Origin: an uncultured Actinomycetes bacterium
GTDB taxonomy: Bacteria; Actinomycetota; Actinomycetes; Nanopelagicales; Nanopelagicaceae
Assembly: GCA_903873185.1 (NCBI GenBank)
Contig: CAIQNN010000052.1
Coordinates: 1-50,861 of the forward strand
DNA length: 50,861 nucleotides
Direction: 5' to 3'
The translations under genes were made by a program, and so were the position numbers. Below the pieces are notes generated by a model. It was not told the DNA's origin. It worked only from the letters and a program-made list of their open reading frames with translations, and did not search any database. Of this stretch, positions 37,116-46,886 are shown piece after piece. Each line of letters opens with the position of its first letter. Within the stretch, counting starts at the first letter, position 1.

Positions 37116-38285
37116 TTACTTAGTTAACCCATAAGCGGCCAGCGCATTGTCGCGCCCGATCGCTGTTACGACTTTAACCGCATCTGCTGTTGACCAATCC
37201 CCGCGAGCGATAAAGGAGTCCACAATCTCGCCAAGTCCGCGGCGAAAGAGCAACGCGCCTAAGTAAGTCAGTTCTGGCAAGCCCCAAGCATCGGAAGAGA
37301 AAAGAATCTTGTGAAATGGCGCAAGCTCTAGCGATTCCGCGATGATGGCGTTAGAACGAGCACCGGAATAATTGATCGCTAAGCCAACATCCAAATAAAC
37401 GTTGCGGAACATCTGTGCCAAATAACCGGCATTGCGTTGATATGGATAGGTGTGAAGCAACAAAATTGGAATCTCTTTGGCTTCGAACTGGCGGATCAGA
37501 TCGGTCAATAGTAGCGGATCACAACGATGAAGATTGAGATCTGGATCGCCAAAACCAATATGGAATTGAAATGGCTTCTTCAATTCGGCCGCGCTGTAAA
37601 TCAAATGTCTAAGCAGGATTGGATCGGCAACTCGAGACTTCCCGGTTTGTTCAACCTCTTTCAACCACGTGCCAGCGGCAACTTCTACTTCAGATTTTGA
37701 TGGCGCTTGAAAATCAAAATCCAAGCCGATCCGATAAGCCACGACCGACTTAACCCCAACTGCATTCTTGGCAGACTTGGCTAACTCTTCGTTAAAAGCA
37801 GATGCGAAGTTGGCGGCGCTCACGCCAGAGGTTGCAACTTTTTCGGCAATGGTTTCGATGCGAATTACTTCGGAAACTTTAGCACCCGTGACTTTTGCCA
37901 TTCCTTCGGGGCCATAGATTTCATCGCCACGGAAGCCGGTTTCAATAAAGTAGTGATCGATTCCGGTTGCGCCGAGCAGCCGCTTATTCACTTCATCTGC
38001 GCCCAGTTCAATTCGACGAGCAAAGTAATCGCTGGAGCTGGCAAATGGTTCGAGGTCCAATAGCGGGGCGACCCAACGGCGGGTAGCAAAGCCAACCTGG
38101 GTATTCATCGCTTCATCGAGCGAGCGGGGCGTGCGGTCTGATTCGGTAATCATGTTGGTGAAAGATTCGAGCGATGGGTTCTCGCGAACTACGCCATGAA
38201 CATGGTGGTCAACTAGCCCCAGTTCCGCTAAAGCTTGGCTGGCTGCTCCGGCGGGTGAAACTGCCCAACTTGGTTCAATAGACAC
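37116..38285 (-). CDS. amidohydrolase of the FluG N-terminal type
   Basis: An amidohydrolase_2-type metal-dependent TIM barrel: D-H-H-V-H-G near the N-terminus, F-H-I-G-F-G-D in the middle, L-L-H-T-Y-P-Y later and S-S-D-A-W-G near the end, which are the expected metal and catalytic positions. In fungal FluG this domain is fused to a GS-like domain; here the two are adjacent separate genes. The GTG at 38285 is chosen because GAAAGG precedes it at good spacing; a start at 38312 would lie deeper in the neighbouring gene. It overlaps the upstream ligase gene by 11 bases. Confidence 0.8.
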   Translation of the reverse strand: MSIEPSWAVSPAGAASQALAELGLVDHHVHGVVRENPSLESFTNMITESDRTPRSLDEAMNTQVGFATRRWVAPLLDLEPFASSSDYFARRIELGADEVNKRLLGATGIDHYFIETGFRGDEIYGPEGMAKVTGAKVSEVIRIETIAEKVATSGVSAANFASAFNEELAKSAKNAVGVKSVVAYRIGLDFDFQAPSKSEVEVAAGTWLKEVEQTGKSRVADPILLRHLIYSAAELKKPFQFHIGFGDPDLNLHRCDPLLLTDLIRQFEAKEIPILLLHTYPYQRNAGYLAQMFRNVYLDVGLAINYSGARSNAIIAESLELAPFHKILFSSDAWGLPELTYLGALLFRRGLGEIVDSFIARGDWSTADAVKVVTAIGRDNALAAYGLTK

Positions 38286-39567
38286 GGGAATACCTTTCGC
38301 ATTTTTCTTCATCGGTTAAACCGGACAGTTCAATTTCTTCGCTCGTTCTAATTCCCAGGTGAGCCGCAAGCAGCTCTTCTGAGAACCAAGATAGTACTTC
38401 TGGATCTGACTTCAAACTTTCGATCGCCTTAGTTATCGATTCAGGTAAGCGTTTAATCGATGGATCTTCGTAAGAGATTGGTTCGGTGTGAATTGGATCG
38501 ACTCGCTTGCCGGCCGTTATTCCTGCCGTGATGGCCCGTGCCAAAACGGAGATTACTAACCAAGGATTTGAGGTGGCATCGGCAGCTCGATATTCCAGAT
38601 TGAAGGAGGCTGCTGGGTCAGCGCCATTTAATGTGGTTAATGGGCAGATGCGAAGCAGCGCTTCCCGATCTTGCACGGCAGCAAAAATTCCGGCCGAGCT
38701 CCATCGATGTGGTTGCAAGCGAAGCGCCGAGATCTGACTGGAGGCGGTCCAGGCTTGCAAAGCGCCGGCATGCGCCAAAATCCCCGCCGCGGCGAAGGAG
38801 GCAAGCTCTGACAAATTACCAGGTTGGGTTGGATCAAAAGTTATTGGAAGACCGTTCTTCGAAAGCGAGAGATGAACGTGCACCCCATTTCCAACGGCAG
38901 TCGGTGATACCAACGGAACAAAGCTAGCGCGCAGGCCATGGCGCCTGGCGGTATCTCTGACAATCTCGCGAAGTAATACCGCACGATCAGCCGCGATCAT
39001 GGCTGGCGAAGGCTTAACGGTAATTTCAAATTGGTTTGCGCCATATTCGGCCAACCAATTTTCTGGCTCTAGGCCGTTGGATTCAAGCAGTGATACGAGT
39101 TCGCTCCCAAATGGTTCTGCAATTCGAAAACTATCTAAACCAAATGCTGAACCTTCCGGAATCGGCGTTAGCGAAATCAAGGCAAATTCATGTTCAAATG
39201 AGGCCACCAAGTCAATGCCGTGCACCGCCTTAAGCTGCGCAATACTTTCCTGCGCATGAGTGCGCGGGCAGGAACTCCAAGGTGAACCATCAGGAAGAAC
39301 TTGATTAGCCAAGAAAATCGAAAGCGGAGCTGCTGCGCCAATGCTTGGCAAGGTAATTTCGGTGCTTAAATCGGGGAGCAATCTGAGATCGCCGACAGAA
39401 CCAAATGGATTATCGTCATCAATACCACCAAATGCATTTAAGGATAGATCTGCTGGAACCCAACCAACGCTCTTGCCATGATTTACAACCGCATCACGAC
39501 TTAAAGAGCGACCACGGACCAACCCCACCAAATCACAAGTAGCTATAAAAGCTAGTGGAGTACTCAC
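38275..39567 (-). CDS. second glutamine-synthetase-like ligase, divergent
   Basis: A 430-residue relative of the GS family: E125 and E127 in F-E-H-E-F, E174 and E181 in E-Y-G-A-N-Q-F-E, and G-N-G-V-H-V-H at 226-232, so the metal site looks intact. The C-terminal block is E-Y-R-A-A-D-A-T-S-N-P-W. The protein is quite different from the ligase at 35749-37101, suggesting another substrate or a partner subunit. The GTG starts ten bases after the cyclase stop; AGGAA lies very close to it. Confidence 0.8.
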   Translation of the reverse strand: MSTPLAFIATCDLVGLVRGRSLSRDAVVNHGKSVGWVPADLSLNAFGGIDDDNPFGSVGDLRLLPDLSTEITLPSIGAAAPLSIFLANQVLPDGSPWSSCPRTHAQESIAQLKAVHGIDLVASFEHEFALISLTPIPEGSAFGLDSFRIAEPFGSELVSLLESNGLEPENWLAEYGANQFEITVKPSPAMIAADRAVLLREIVRDTARRHGLRASFVPLVSPTAVGNGVHVHLSLSKNGLPITFDPTQPGNLSELASFAAAGILAHAGALQAWTASSQISALRLQPHRWSSAGIFAAVQDREALLRICPLTTLNGADPAASFNLEYRAADATSNPWLVISVLARAITAGITAGKRVDPIHTEPISYEDPSIKRLPESITKAIESLKSDPEVLSWFSEELLAAHLGIRTSEEIELSGLTDEEKCERYSRVY

Positions 39568-39577
39568 TTCCTAATTA

Positions 39578-40273
39578 TTACGGAAGTAAGGCGAGAACGC
39601 GTGCTGGACTTCCAGAACCACCAACGAGCGGAAGAACACCAACAACTATCCAGGCACCAAGTGGTGGCAGTTGCTTTAGATTCTGTAAATTCTCTAGATG
39701 CCACAAGCCTGCCGGGTGGGAAACTTGGGAATGGACTGGAAAATCGCTGGCACAACCGGGATCAATTCCCAAGGTATCGGTACCCAATCCTGCGGCAGCA
39801 CGTTCTTCAACTAAGAACTTTGCCGCTTCAACGCCAAAGCCGGGAAAATGTAAATCGCCGGGAGCGCCGGCATAACGAAGTTCATCGGTATTGAAATCTT
39901 CCCAACCGGTACGCAGCAAAATAGCGGCACCAGCAGGGATCTGGCCATTGGCCGCTTCGAAGGCTTGGACTTCTGCCAATGTCAGCACGGCGTCGGCATC
40001 GCTGCCGACGCGCGCTGAGATATCGATTACAACTGCTGGGCGAACCAATGACTTAGCAGGAATTTGATCAACGGTGGCTTTGCCTTCAATGAAGTGACAG
40101 GGCGCATCAAAGTGCGTTCCGGTGTGTTCAAAGAAGGAGACGCGGCGAGCAAAGTACCCGTCGTGCTTGATCGTAACTAGCGTCTCCGCTTCAGGAGCTG
40201 GAGCCCCTGGCCACATAATGATTCCAGCACCTAGTGGAATTGTTAGATCAATTACCGTTGCATTGCCAAGCAT
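39578..40273 (-). CDS. cyclase-family metal hydrolase (kynurenine formamidase-like)
   Basis: The PF04199 signature H-T-G-T-H-F-D-A-P-C-H-F near residues 50-61 gives the metal-binding His and Asp set of kynurenine formamidase and isatin hydrolase. The rest, including L-R-T-G-W near 120 and a late H near 185, also fits. Length is 231. It would open an amide or ring. AGGAG precedes the ATG. It lies between the permease and the ligases, suggesting action on an imported compound. Confidence 0.82.
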   Translation of the reverse strand: MLGNATVIDLTIPLGAGIIMWPGAPAPEAETLVTIKHDGYFARRVSFFEHTGTHFDAPCHFIEGKATVDQIPAKSLVRPAVVIDISARVGSDADAVLTLAEVQAFEAANGQIPAGAAILLRTGWEDFNTDELRYAGAPGDLHFPGFGVEAAKFLVEERAAAGLGTDTLGIDPGCASDFPVHSQVSHPAGLWHLENLQNLKQLPPLGAWIVVGVLPLVGGSGSPARVLALLP

Positions 40274-40302
40274 GGTTCTCCTGAATTGTTAGTTGTTATT
40301 AA

Positions 40303-41748
40303 TTAGGAACGAGCTTCTGAGAGTTTCTCATCGGCAGTTAATTTTGCGCCAATTTTCGCAGCCAGTGCTGGCCGAGAAACGATGGCAACAATTCCAATTA
40401 GCAACCAGATAGCGCCAACGATCGGATATGCCCGACCAGCACCACTTGTTGGGAACGGAATCACATTCTTGTAAAGGGTGTAAAGGAGCAGAGCGATACC
40501 GGCGATAGGAATGATGATCTCCCATTGCTTCGTGCGCTTCTTGCCTGAGAAGAACAAGAATTTGATAGCGCCAACTGTTGCCAGTAAGTACGCCACCAAG
40601 ATGATTAGAGTTCCAATAACACCACTGCCAAGGAAGATATCGAATGGCTTAACGTGCCAGACCAACTTCCAGACGATCATGATGATTGCAGCTGCGCCAA
40701 CAATGACTCTGGTGGCATTTACTGGAACACCATTCTTCTCTGATAGCTGCGACAGGCTGGAATTGCCACCATCGCGAGCTAACGAGAATGAAAGGCGGGC
40801 GCCACCAACCACGCAAGCCAAGCAGCAGCCAAAAGCGCTGATAGCGGCTCCCAAGGTGATGATCGTTCCCATCCATGAGCCAACATATTTGGTGCCAAGG
40901 TCGCCAAGCAATGAACCGGAGCTGACATAAGCCTTAACTCCAGCTGCATCGGTTCCAAAGCCCATAACTTCGACAGCAGTAACGATTACAAAGTAAACGC
41001 CGCCAAAGATCGCAGTTCCAAGCATGGCCCGTGGGATATCTTTTCTTGGATTCGTTGTCTCTTCACCCAAGGTTGCTGCTGCTTCGAAGCCAGCAAACGA
41101 GAGGAAGCCAAAGACCACACCAAGGAAGACACCGCTTGTACCAACGCCCTTAGGAATTGAGAAGACCGACCAATCAAGATGGTGATTTTCTGGGGCATGG
41201 CCGCCAGCGAGCTTCGCAAAGATGATGACGGTGGTGATAAGAATAAGAAGAACAGTTACGCCTTCAACGCTTAGAAGAACGCGAGTTCCGTTACGAGCCG
41301 GGGCAATAGCTACAAAATAAGCCAATACCAGTGCAATCGCACCAATTAGGAATCCAGACCAGGCTGGCTGGTGATGCCAAACGCCAAGTTCATCCAAGAA
41401 GGTGGAGCCGAAGATGCCAGCGGCCATCGAAGTTACGCAACCATAAAAAATGTAAGTGCCGAGCAAACCCCAACCTGCTACAACGCCTGAGCGTGGGCCC
41501 ATTGTTGCGCCGACGAAGCCATAAACGCTTCCAGCGTGGTTAAAGTTTTGAGTCAATCGGACGAAGCCATAGGCGACGAGGAGGACGCCAATTGTCGCGA
41601 GTGCGAATGCAACAGGAACGGCGCGGCCAACCACGCCAGCGGTTCCCTGTGGATTTATGTTGGCGGCCATCGAAGGTGCCATCAGCGCAACTGAGATACC
41701 AATTGCTTCCCACACGTTGAGATTCTTAACTAGATTTTTACCTGACAT
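40303..41748 (-). CDS. APC-superfamily amino acid/amine permease
   Basis: A 481-residue membrane protein with about 12 segments. The first membrane helix has the APC pattern (G-I-S-V-A-L-M-A-P-S-M-A), and F-A-G-F-E-A-A-A-T-L-G-E-E near 220 is the conserved segment with the substrate-site Glu. It probably imports an amino acid, amine or related compound by proton symport. It is first of a minus-strand run with gaps of 30 bases or less through the second ligase and AlkD. GGAGG precedes the ATG. Confidence 0.88.
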   Translation of the reverse strand: MSGKNLVKNLNVWEAIGISVALMAPSMAANINPQGTAGVVGRAVPVAFALATIGVLLVAYGFVRLTQNFNHAGSVYGFVGATMGPRSGVVAGWGLLGTYIFYGCVTSMAAGIFGSTFLDELGVWHHQPAWSGFLIGAIALVLAYFVAIAPARNGTRVLLSVEGVTVLLILITTVIIFAKLAGGHAPENHHLDWSVFSIPKGVGTSGVFLGVVFGFLSFAGFEAAATLGEETTNPRKDIPRAMLGTAIFGGVYFVIVTAVEVMGFGTDAAGVKAYVSSGSLLGDLGTKYVGSWMGTIITLGAAISAFGCCLACVVGGARLSFSLARDGGNSSLSQLSEKNGVPVNATRVIVGAAAIIMIVWKLVWHVKPFDIFLGSGVIGTLIILVAYLLATVGAIKFLFFSGKKRTKQWEIIIPIAGIALLLYTLYKNVIPFPTSGAGRAYPIVGAIWLLIGIVAIVSRPALAAKIGAKLTADEKLSEARS

Positions 41749-41814
41749 TTAGCCTCCAGAGTTTGAGATTCAAAATCAACTACTGGCGCAATTGTGCGGG
41801 TAATACCGCGATAA

Positions 41815-41829
41815 GGGAAGCATATTCCC
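41815..41829. promoter_or_regulatory. small inverted repeat upstream of the permease operon
   Basis: GGGAAGCATATTCCC has five-base arms and lies 67 bases before the permease ATG and ten bases after the ribF stop. It could be an operator for the operon or the remains of a terminator; no T run is visible. Confidence 0.3.
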
Positions 41830-41838
41830 CTCGTTAAA

Positions 41839-42708
41839 TCAGGATTTAAGCAGTACTCGAGTCTGCATGCAGTCACTTGCCATTTGTACCAAGAGTTCAT
41901 CGAGACTTTCGAACTTCAGGGTGTCGCGCAGGCGATAGAGGATTTCCAGTTTGGCTTCTTGATCATAAAGATCAAGATCGGTCTCATCTAGAGCATACGC
42001 CTCGACCTGGCGACCTCGAATTCCAGGAAAAGTCGGGTTGGTGCCGATTGAAATTGCAGCTGGCCAACGAATGCCGCCCACGGTTAACCAACCGGCGTAA
42101 ACCCCATCTGCCGGAATCGTGGCATAAGAAGCAAGTCCGATATTGGCTGTGGGATAGCCAATTTCACGGCCACGTTTTTCGCCATGCACTACTGGACCAG
42201 AAACATAATGCGGCCGGGTCAACAAATCCGCCGCTCGTTCTACATCGCCATCCATAATTAGGTTGCGAATTCGGGTCGAAGAAACCGGAACGCCGCGATT
42301 CTCTTCCAATTTTATTGCAGTCACATCGAAGCCGCGCTTATGGTTTCGCAAATACTCAACGTTGCCAGCCGCCTTGTGGCCAAAAGTGAAATTCTCGCCA
42401 ACGACAATGTGTGTTGCTTGCAATTTTTTTACCAAAATATCTTCAATGAATTGGTCTGGTGATAAAGCGGAAAACTCTTTGGTGAATTCAATTACGACGA
42501 CTTCATCAGCGCCGTGATGCTTTAGCAACGCGATTCGGTCATCCAAAGAGACCAATTGTGATGGTGTGCGTTCTGGGGCGAAAACCGAAGTTGGGTGTGG
42601 GTAGAAAGTTAAGGCGATAACTTTTCCATATAACTTTGCCAACTTAAGTAGCTCTTGATGGCCAGCATGAACGCCATCAAAGATACCAATCGCTACCGCT
42701 CGGTTCAT
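41839..42708 (-). CDS. ribF: bifunctional riboflavin kinase/FAD synthetase
   Basis: RibF makes FMN and then FAD. The nucleotidyltransferase start G-I-F-D-G-V-H-A-G-H is at residues 8-17. The kinase domain has G-R-E-I-G-Y-P-T-A-N near 180. Length is 289, slightly short but complete. It follows truB by seven bases, the standard order. Confidence 0.95.
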   Translation of the reverse strand: MNRAVAIGIFDGVHAGHQELLKLAKLYGKVIALTFYPHPTSVFAPERTPSQLVSLDDRIALLKHHGADEVVVIEFTKEFSALSPDQFIEDILVKKLQATHIVVGENFTFGHKAAGNVEYLRNHKRGFDVTAIKLEENRGVPVSSTRIRNLIMDGDVERAADLLTRPHYVSGPVVHGEKRGREIGYPTANIGLASYATIPADGVYAGWLTVGGIRWPAAISIGTNPTFPGIRGRQVEAYALDETDLDLYDQEAKLEILYRLRDTLKFESLDELLVQMASDCMQTRVLLKS

Positions 42709-42715
42709 CGGGTTA

Positions 42716-43588
42716 TCATTTCACAGCTACCAGGATCGGCGCAGCCAAACTTTGGTCGGCGATAATTTTGTTTTCTAGTAAGGCAACAAATTCGCCATCA
42801 GGTCCCAGCGCCGCCACGATTCCTGCGACCTGACTTGGGGACAGATAACGACCAAATGAGATTTCTGAGAGTTCTTCAAAATCCACCGAACGAGTAGGCA
42901 GGATCCGTGAAATCCCAACTGCCACTGGAAATAGTTCTGCCTCCGCCATGGGGGCGCATTCGCTCAGGGAAAATGGCGAAACCAAGTTTCGGCGCAACTT
43001 CGTCAAATGTCCGCCAACACCAAGACGCTCCCCCAAGTCTCGAGCGATCGCTCGGATATAGGTTCCAGCTGAACAAGTAACTGAAATATCGATCTCGATT
43101 GAATCCGATCTCCGTCTAATTTCATGGATCTCGATCGCCGAAATGGTGACTTCGCGCTCGGGTAGATCTACTACTTCGCCCTCGCGAACTCTTTGATGGG
43201 CGCTCTTGCCATCGATCTTTATCGCAGAGACCGAACTAGGGCGCTGAAAGATCGTGCCAACAAAGGAATTGAGGAGCTGTGCTATTTGCTCATCAGTTAT
43301 TTTTTGAATTTCAGCCGGCGTTGATTGCGAAGTTATCTCGCCCTCTTTGTCATCAGTATGAGTGCTGCGACCCAATTCAATTGTTGCCTCATAGCCCTTC
43401 AGGCCATCGGTTACGTATTGGAGCAGCCGAGTTGCGCTGCCAACGCCGAGGACCAATACCCCAGTCGCCATCGGATCCAAAGTTCCGGCATGGCCAACTC
43501 TTTTGGTGCCGAAGCGCTTTCGCATTTTGGCCACAACATCATGGCTGGTCATTCCACTGGCTTTATCAATCAGCAGAAAACCATTCAT
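42716..43588 (-). CDS. truB: tRNA pseudouridine(55) synthase
   Basis: TruB makes the T-loop pseudouridine. Catalytic D38 is in G-T-L-D-P-M-A-T-G, with V-G-H-A just before it. The ATG at 43588 gives the usual start N-G-F-L-L-I-D-K; the frame is open further upstream but that part is not TruB-like. No Shine-Dalgarno precedes it; instead there is an AT-rich TATTTAATTTTT, so initiation may be leaderless or weak. Length is 290. Confidence 0.95.
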   Translation of the reverse strand: MNGFLLIDKASGMTSHDVVAKMRKRFGTKRVGHAGTLDPMATGVLVLGVGSATRLLQYVTDGLKGYEATIELGRSTHTDDKEGEITSQSTPAEIQKITDEQIAQLLNSFVGTIFQRPSSVSAIKIDGKSAHQRVREGEVVDLPEREVTISAIEIHEIRRRSDSIEIDISVTCSAGTYIRAIARDLGERLGVGGHLTKLRRNLVSPFSLSECAPMAEAELFPVAVGISRILPTRSVDFEELSEISFGRYLSPSQVAGIVAALGPDGEFVALLENKIIADQSLAAPILVAVK

Positions 43589-43601
43589 AAAAATTAAATA
43601 T

Positions 43602-44018
43602 CTACTCTTGCGTCTTGTAAGGATCGGCCTCGCCGGAGGGTTTGGCGTGCTCGCGCAACTTTGCCAACTCTTCATCAGCTTTTCGAACCGCAGCCATCAG
43701 TTCGTTCATCGCACTGGCGGATTCTTGCAAGCCGTCAGCAAAAAATTCTAAGGTTGGTGTTATTCGAAGGCCCAAGGCTTTACCAACTTCGGAACGAAGC
43801 ATTCCTTTGGCGGAGTTAAGTGCGATGCCGGTGCCGGTGTGAGCGGCTTCATCGCCTAGGACGGTGTAGAAGATTGAGGCTTGTTGCAAATCACCGGTGA
43901 TGCGCACATCGGTAATGGTGACAAACCCTAGGCGCGGATCTTTAACCCGCGACTCTAGAGTCTGTGCGACCACTTCTTTAATGCGATCGGCAACTTTGAG
44001 TGCTCGATTTGAGGCCAT
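43602..44018 (-). CDS. rbfA: ribosome-binding factor A
   Basis: RbfA assists 30S maturation. The 138-residue protein has the family start R[11 protein letters not shown] and the [15 protein letters not shown] block near 24-38; the C-terminal 30 residues are charged. It starts three bases after infB and precedes truB. Confidence 0.95.
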   Translation of the reverse strand: MASNRALKVADRIKEVVAQTLESRVKDPRLGFVTITDVRITGDLQQASIFYTVLGDEAAHTGTGIALNSAKGMLRSEVGKALGLRITPTLEFFADGLQESASAMNELMAAVRKADEELAKLREHAKPSGEADPYKTQE

Positions 44019-44021
44019 GGT

Positions 44022-46745
44022 CTATGCGCGCTTCTTTTCGCGGATCTCGAAGGTTTGGATGGTATCCCCAACCTGAAGTTCCTTGTAAGAACCAAGTCCG
44101 ATACCACACTCGTAACCATCACGAACTTCGGTGGCATCATCCTTGAATCGACGAAGTGATTCGATTGAGAGATTTTCCGCAACTACAACGCCATTTCGCA
44201 AAGTGCGAGCCTTGGCATTTCGTCGAATAAATCCATCTTGAACCAAACAACCAGCGATATTTCCGAACTTGCTGGAGCGGAAGATGTCGCGTACTTCGGC
44301 GCTGCCAAGTACAACTTCTTCGTACTCTGGCTTGAGCAAGCCCTTGAGTGAAGCTTCGATCTCTTCGATCGCTTGATAGATGACGGTGTAGAAACGAATT
44401 TCCACGCCTTCGACATCAGCAAAGATCGCAGTCTGTGGCTCTGGCTTAACGTTGTAACCAATAATTACCGCAGTGGAAGCCGAGGCAAGGGTTACATCGT
44501 TCTTAGTGATCGCGCCAACACCACGGTGGATAACGCGAAGATCAACTTCGTCACCGACATCGAGAAGCAATAAGGCATCTTCGAGCGCTTCGACCGAACC
44601 GGAAACGTCACCTTTGAGGATGAGGTTAAGGGTGCTGATCTTGGATTGCTCCATGAAGTCTTCAAGGGAGACCTTCTTGCGAGTCTTGGCAAGCATCGCA
44701 TTTCGCATGGCAAGCTGACGCTTTTCTGCGATCTGACGGGCAGTTCGATCATCTTCAGCAACGATGAAGGTATCGCCAGCGCCTGGTACCGAAGTAAATC
44801 CGAGAACCTGGACTGGACGTGAAGGACCAGCTTCAAGAACAGCATCGCCATTCTCATCCAACATCGCACGCACGCGGCCATAAGCTCCGCCGGCAACGAT
44901 GGCATCTCCGACCTTCAAAGTTCCGCGTTGAACCAAGACGGTGGCAACTGGGCCACGTCCCTTATCCAAGTTGGCTTCGATAGCAACACCGCGAGCGGCA
45001 TCATCAGCAACAGCACGAAGATCAAGAGCAGCATCAGCAGTTAGCAAAATGCTGTCGATGAGGGCATCAATGCCTTCACCTGATTTAGCAGAGACGTTAA
45101 TGAACATCGTGGTTCCGCCGTACTCCTCGGCAACCAAGTTGTATTCAGTAAGTTGTTGGCGAACCTTGTCTGGATTGGCGCCTTCTTTATCAACCTTGTT
45201 AACAGCAACAACAATTGGAACGTCGGCTGCTTGCGCATGGTTGAGAGCTTCAATGGTCTGAGGCATCACACCATCATCAGCGGCAACAACTAGGACGGCA
45301 ATATCTGTCACCTTGGCACCACGAGCACGCATAGCGGTGAACGCTTCGTGACCAGGTGTATCGATAAAGGTAATTGCGCGTGAAAGACCATCATGCATGT
45401 GGTGAATTTGGTAAGCACCAATGTGCTGAGTAATTCCACCAGCTTCGGACTTTACGACCTCGGTTGAGCGAATTGCATCCAACAAGCGAGTCTTACCGTG
45501 ATCGACGTGACCCATGACCGTAACGATTGGCGAGCGCACGACGAGATCTTCTTCGTCGATATCTTCTAGCTCTTGCTCCAAGTTAATGTCGAACTCTTCA
45601 AGGAGTTCGCGGTCTTCATCTTCTGGGCTAACAACTTGAATTACATATCCAAGTTCAGAGCCAAGGAGCATGAAAGTATCTTCATCAACTGATTGCGTTG
45701 CGGTAACCATTTCACCCAAGTGAAATAGCGCTGAAACTAATGCGGCTGGATCGCCATTGATCTTCTCGGCGAAATCCATAAGTGAGGATCCACGTCGCAA
45801 GCGAATCGCGGTCTTGCCATCACCATGAGGAATAACCGCGCCACCCAAAGATGGCGCTGCCATATTGTCGAACTCTTCGCGCAACGCTTTCTTACTCTTG
45901 TGCGCTTTGCGATTCTTACCGCCGGACTTTCCAAATGCGCCAGCAGTTCCGCCACGTTGATGACGACCGCCGCCCTTATTTGGACCGCCGAAACTTGGTT
46001 GTGCCGGTGTTGCTGATGGTGTGCGATACGGCGAACCAGCGCCTGGACCGCCAGGACGAGCACCTGGTGCTCCAGTACCGGCACCTGGTGGCCGAGAACC
46101 TGGAGGTCTTGCAGCAAAGCCGGGACGAACTGCGCCAGGACGCGCACCTGACATTGGTGGCCGAGCACCGCCCGGACCTGCGGGACGTTCACCTGGTCGA
46201 ATCGGACGTGCAGGTGGCCGAGGAATTGCACCCGCCCCGGTGTTGAATGGATTGTTGCCGGCGCGCGGTGGCCGTGGCATCGGAACGTTGCCTGGCGTTG
46301 CATTGCCAGAGAAGGCGTTGTTACCAGCTCGCGGCGCATGAGGTGCAGCTGGCGTTGCTGCTGCAGGTGCAGCTGGCGCTTGTGGCGCAGCAGGAGGAAA
46401 TGGAACAGATGCAGCTGGCGCAACCGGAAGAACCGGAGCGGAAGGCATGGCAGATTGTGGAATCGTGCCCGGCGCTAATTGTGCCAAGGCAGCTTGAATC
46501 TCATCAGCGGTTGGGGCGATCGGTTTTGCTGCAACCTTCTTTGCCGCCGCCTTCTTAACGGGCTTAGGGGCATCGTCGGCCGGCTTAATATCCGGAAACT
46601 TCTCCATCAACTTGCGCACAACAGGTGCTTCAACAGTTGAAGAGGCTGATTTTACAAACTCGCCGACTTCTTGGAGTTTGGCGAGGAGATCCTTACTAGG
46701 GATTCCTAATTCTTTTGCTAATTCGTGAACGCGGACCTTTGCCAC
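44022..46745 (-). CDS. infB: translation initiation factor IF-2
   Basis: IF-2 places initiator tRNA on the ribosome. The 907-residue protein has an N-terminal IF2N helix domain (1-50), a long low-complexity Ala/Pro/Gly/Arg-rich stretch (about 65-275, typical of actinobacteria), and a G domain with G-H-V-D-H-G-K-T near 410, D-T-P-G-H and N-K-V-D, followed by domains II-IV. The GTG has AGGAAGG upstream. The 141-base leader before it contains hairpins and a short reading frame (see separate entries). Confidence 0.97.
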   Translation of the reverse strand: MAKVRVHELAKELGIPSKDLLAKLQEVGEFVKSASSTVEAPVVRKLMEKFPDIKPADDAPKPVKKAAAKKVAAKPIAPTADEIQAALAQLAPGTIPQSAMPSAPVLPVAPAASVPFPPAAPQAPAAPAAATPAAPHAPRAGNNAFSGNATPGNVPMPRPPRAGNNPFNTGAGAIPRPPARPIRPGERPAGPGGARPPMSGARPGAVRPGFAARPPGSRPPGAGTGAPGARPGGPGAGSPYRTPSATPAQPSFGGPNKGGGRHQRGGTAGAFGKSGGKNRKAHKSKKALREEFDNMAAPSLGGAVIPHGDGKTAIRLRRGSSLMDFAEKINGDPAALVSALFHLGEMVTATQSVDEDTFMLLGSELGYVIQVVSPEDEDRELLEEFDINLEQELEDIDEEDLVVRSPIVTVMGHVDHGKTRLLDAIRSTEVVKSEAGGITQHIGAYQIHHMHDGLSRAITFIDTPGHEAFTAMRARGAKVTDIAVLVVAADDGVMPQTIEALNHAQAADVPIVVAVNKVDKEGANPDKVRQQLTEYNLVAEEYGGTTMFINVSAKSGEGIDALIDSILLTADAALDLRAVADDAARGVAIEANLDKGRGPVATVLVQRGTLKVGDAIVAGGAYGRVRAMLDENGDAVLEAGPSRPVQVLGFTSVPGAGDTFIVAEDDRTARQIAEKRQLAMRNAMLAKTRKKVSLEDFMEQSKISTLNLILKGDVSGSVEALEDALLLLDVGDEVDLRVIHRGVGAITKNDVTLASASTAVIIGYNVKPEPQTAIFADVEGVEIRFYTVIYQAIEEIEASLKGLLKPEYEEVVLGSAEVRDIFRSSKFGNIAGCLVQDGFIRRNAKARTLRNGVVVAENLSIESLRRFKDDATEVRDGYECGIGLGSYKELQVGDTIQTFEIREKKRA

Positions 46746-46800
46746 AGTTACCTTCCTGTCATGGCCCCACGTTTTATTGGAGCCTAAATGTCATGCCTTC

Positions 46801-46823
46801 TCATGAGCGCTGAGTGCTCATGA
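46801..46823 (-). promoter_or_regulatory. hairpin in the infB leader
   Basis: TCATGAGC and GCTCATGA form a perfect eight-base stem with a seven-base loop. It contains the stop codon of the nine-residue reading frame at 46818-46847 and lies 56 bases before the infB start. Confidence 0.6.
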
Positions 46824-46847
46824 TTGTGAGATTGCCTTAAGGGACAT
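46818..46847 (-). other. nine-residue leader reading frame before infB
   Basis: AAAGGAG stands five bases before an ATG that opens M-S-L-K-A-I-S-Q-S and ends with TGA. The ribosome site is one of the best in the window. The peptide shows no amino-acid run. The stop is inside the stem of the following hairpin, so ribosomes finishing here would melt it. Confidence 0.4.
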
Positions 46848-46864
46848 TGCTACTCCTTTGAGAA

Positions 46865-46882
46865 ATCAGACGGGCGTCTGAT
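46865..46882 (-). terminator. possible weak terminator after ylxR
   Basis: ATCAGACGGGCGTCTGAT is an inverted repeat with eight-base arms just after the ylxR stop; in the minus-strand RNA it is followed by UUCU only. Partial termination or an mRNA-processing hairpin is possible. Confidence 0.45.
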
Positions 46883-46886
46883 CTTG

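Noticed and set aside
45737-46423. Long minus- and plus-strand frames overlapping the N-terminal part of infB
   Set aside because: They come from the repetitive Pro/Ala/Gly codons of the IF-2 linker read in other frames; composition is abnormal (His/Gln/Leu or Gly/Pro runs) and there are no start signals.
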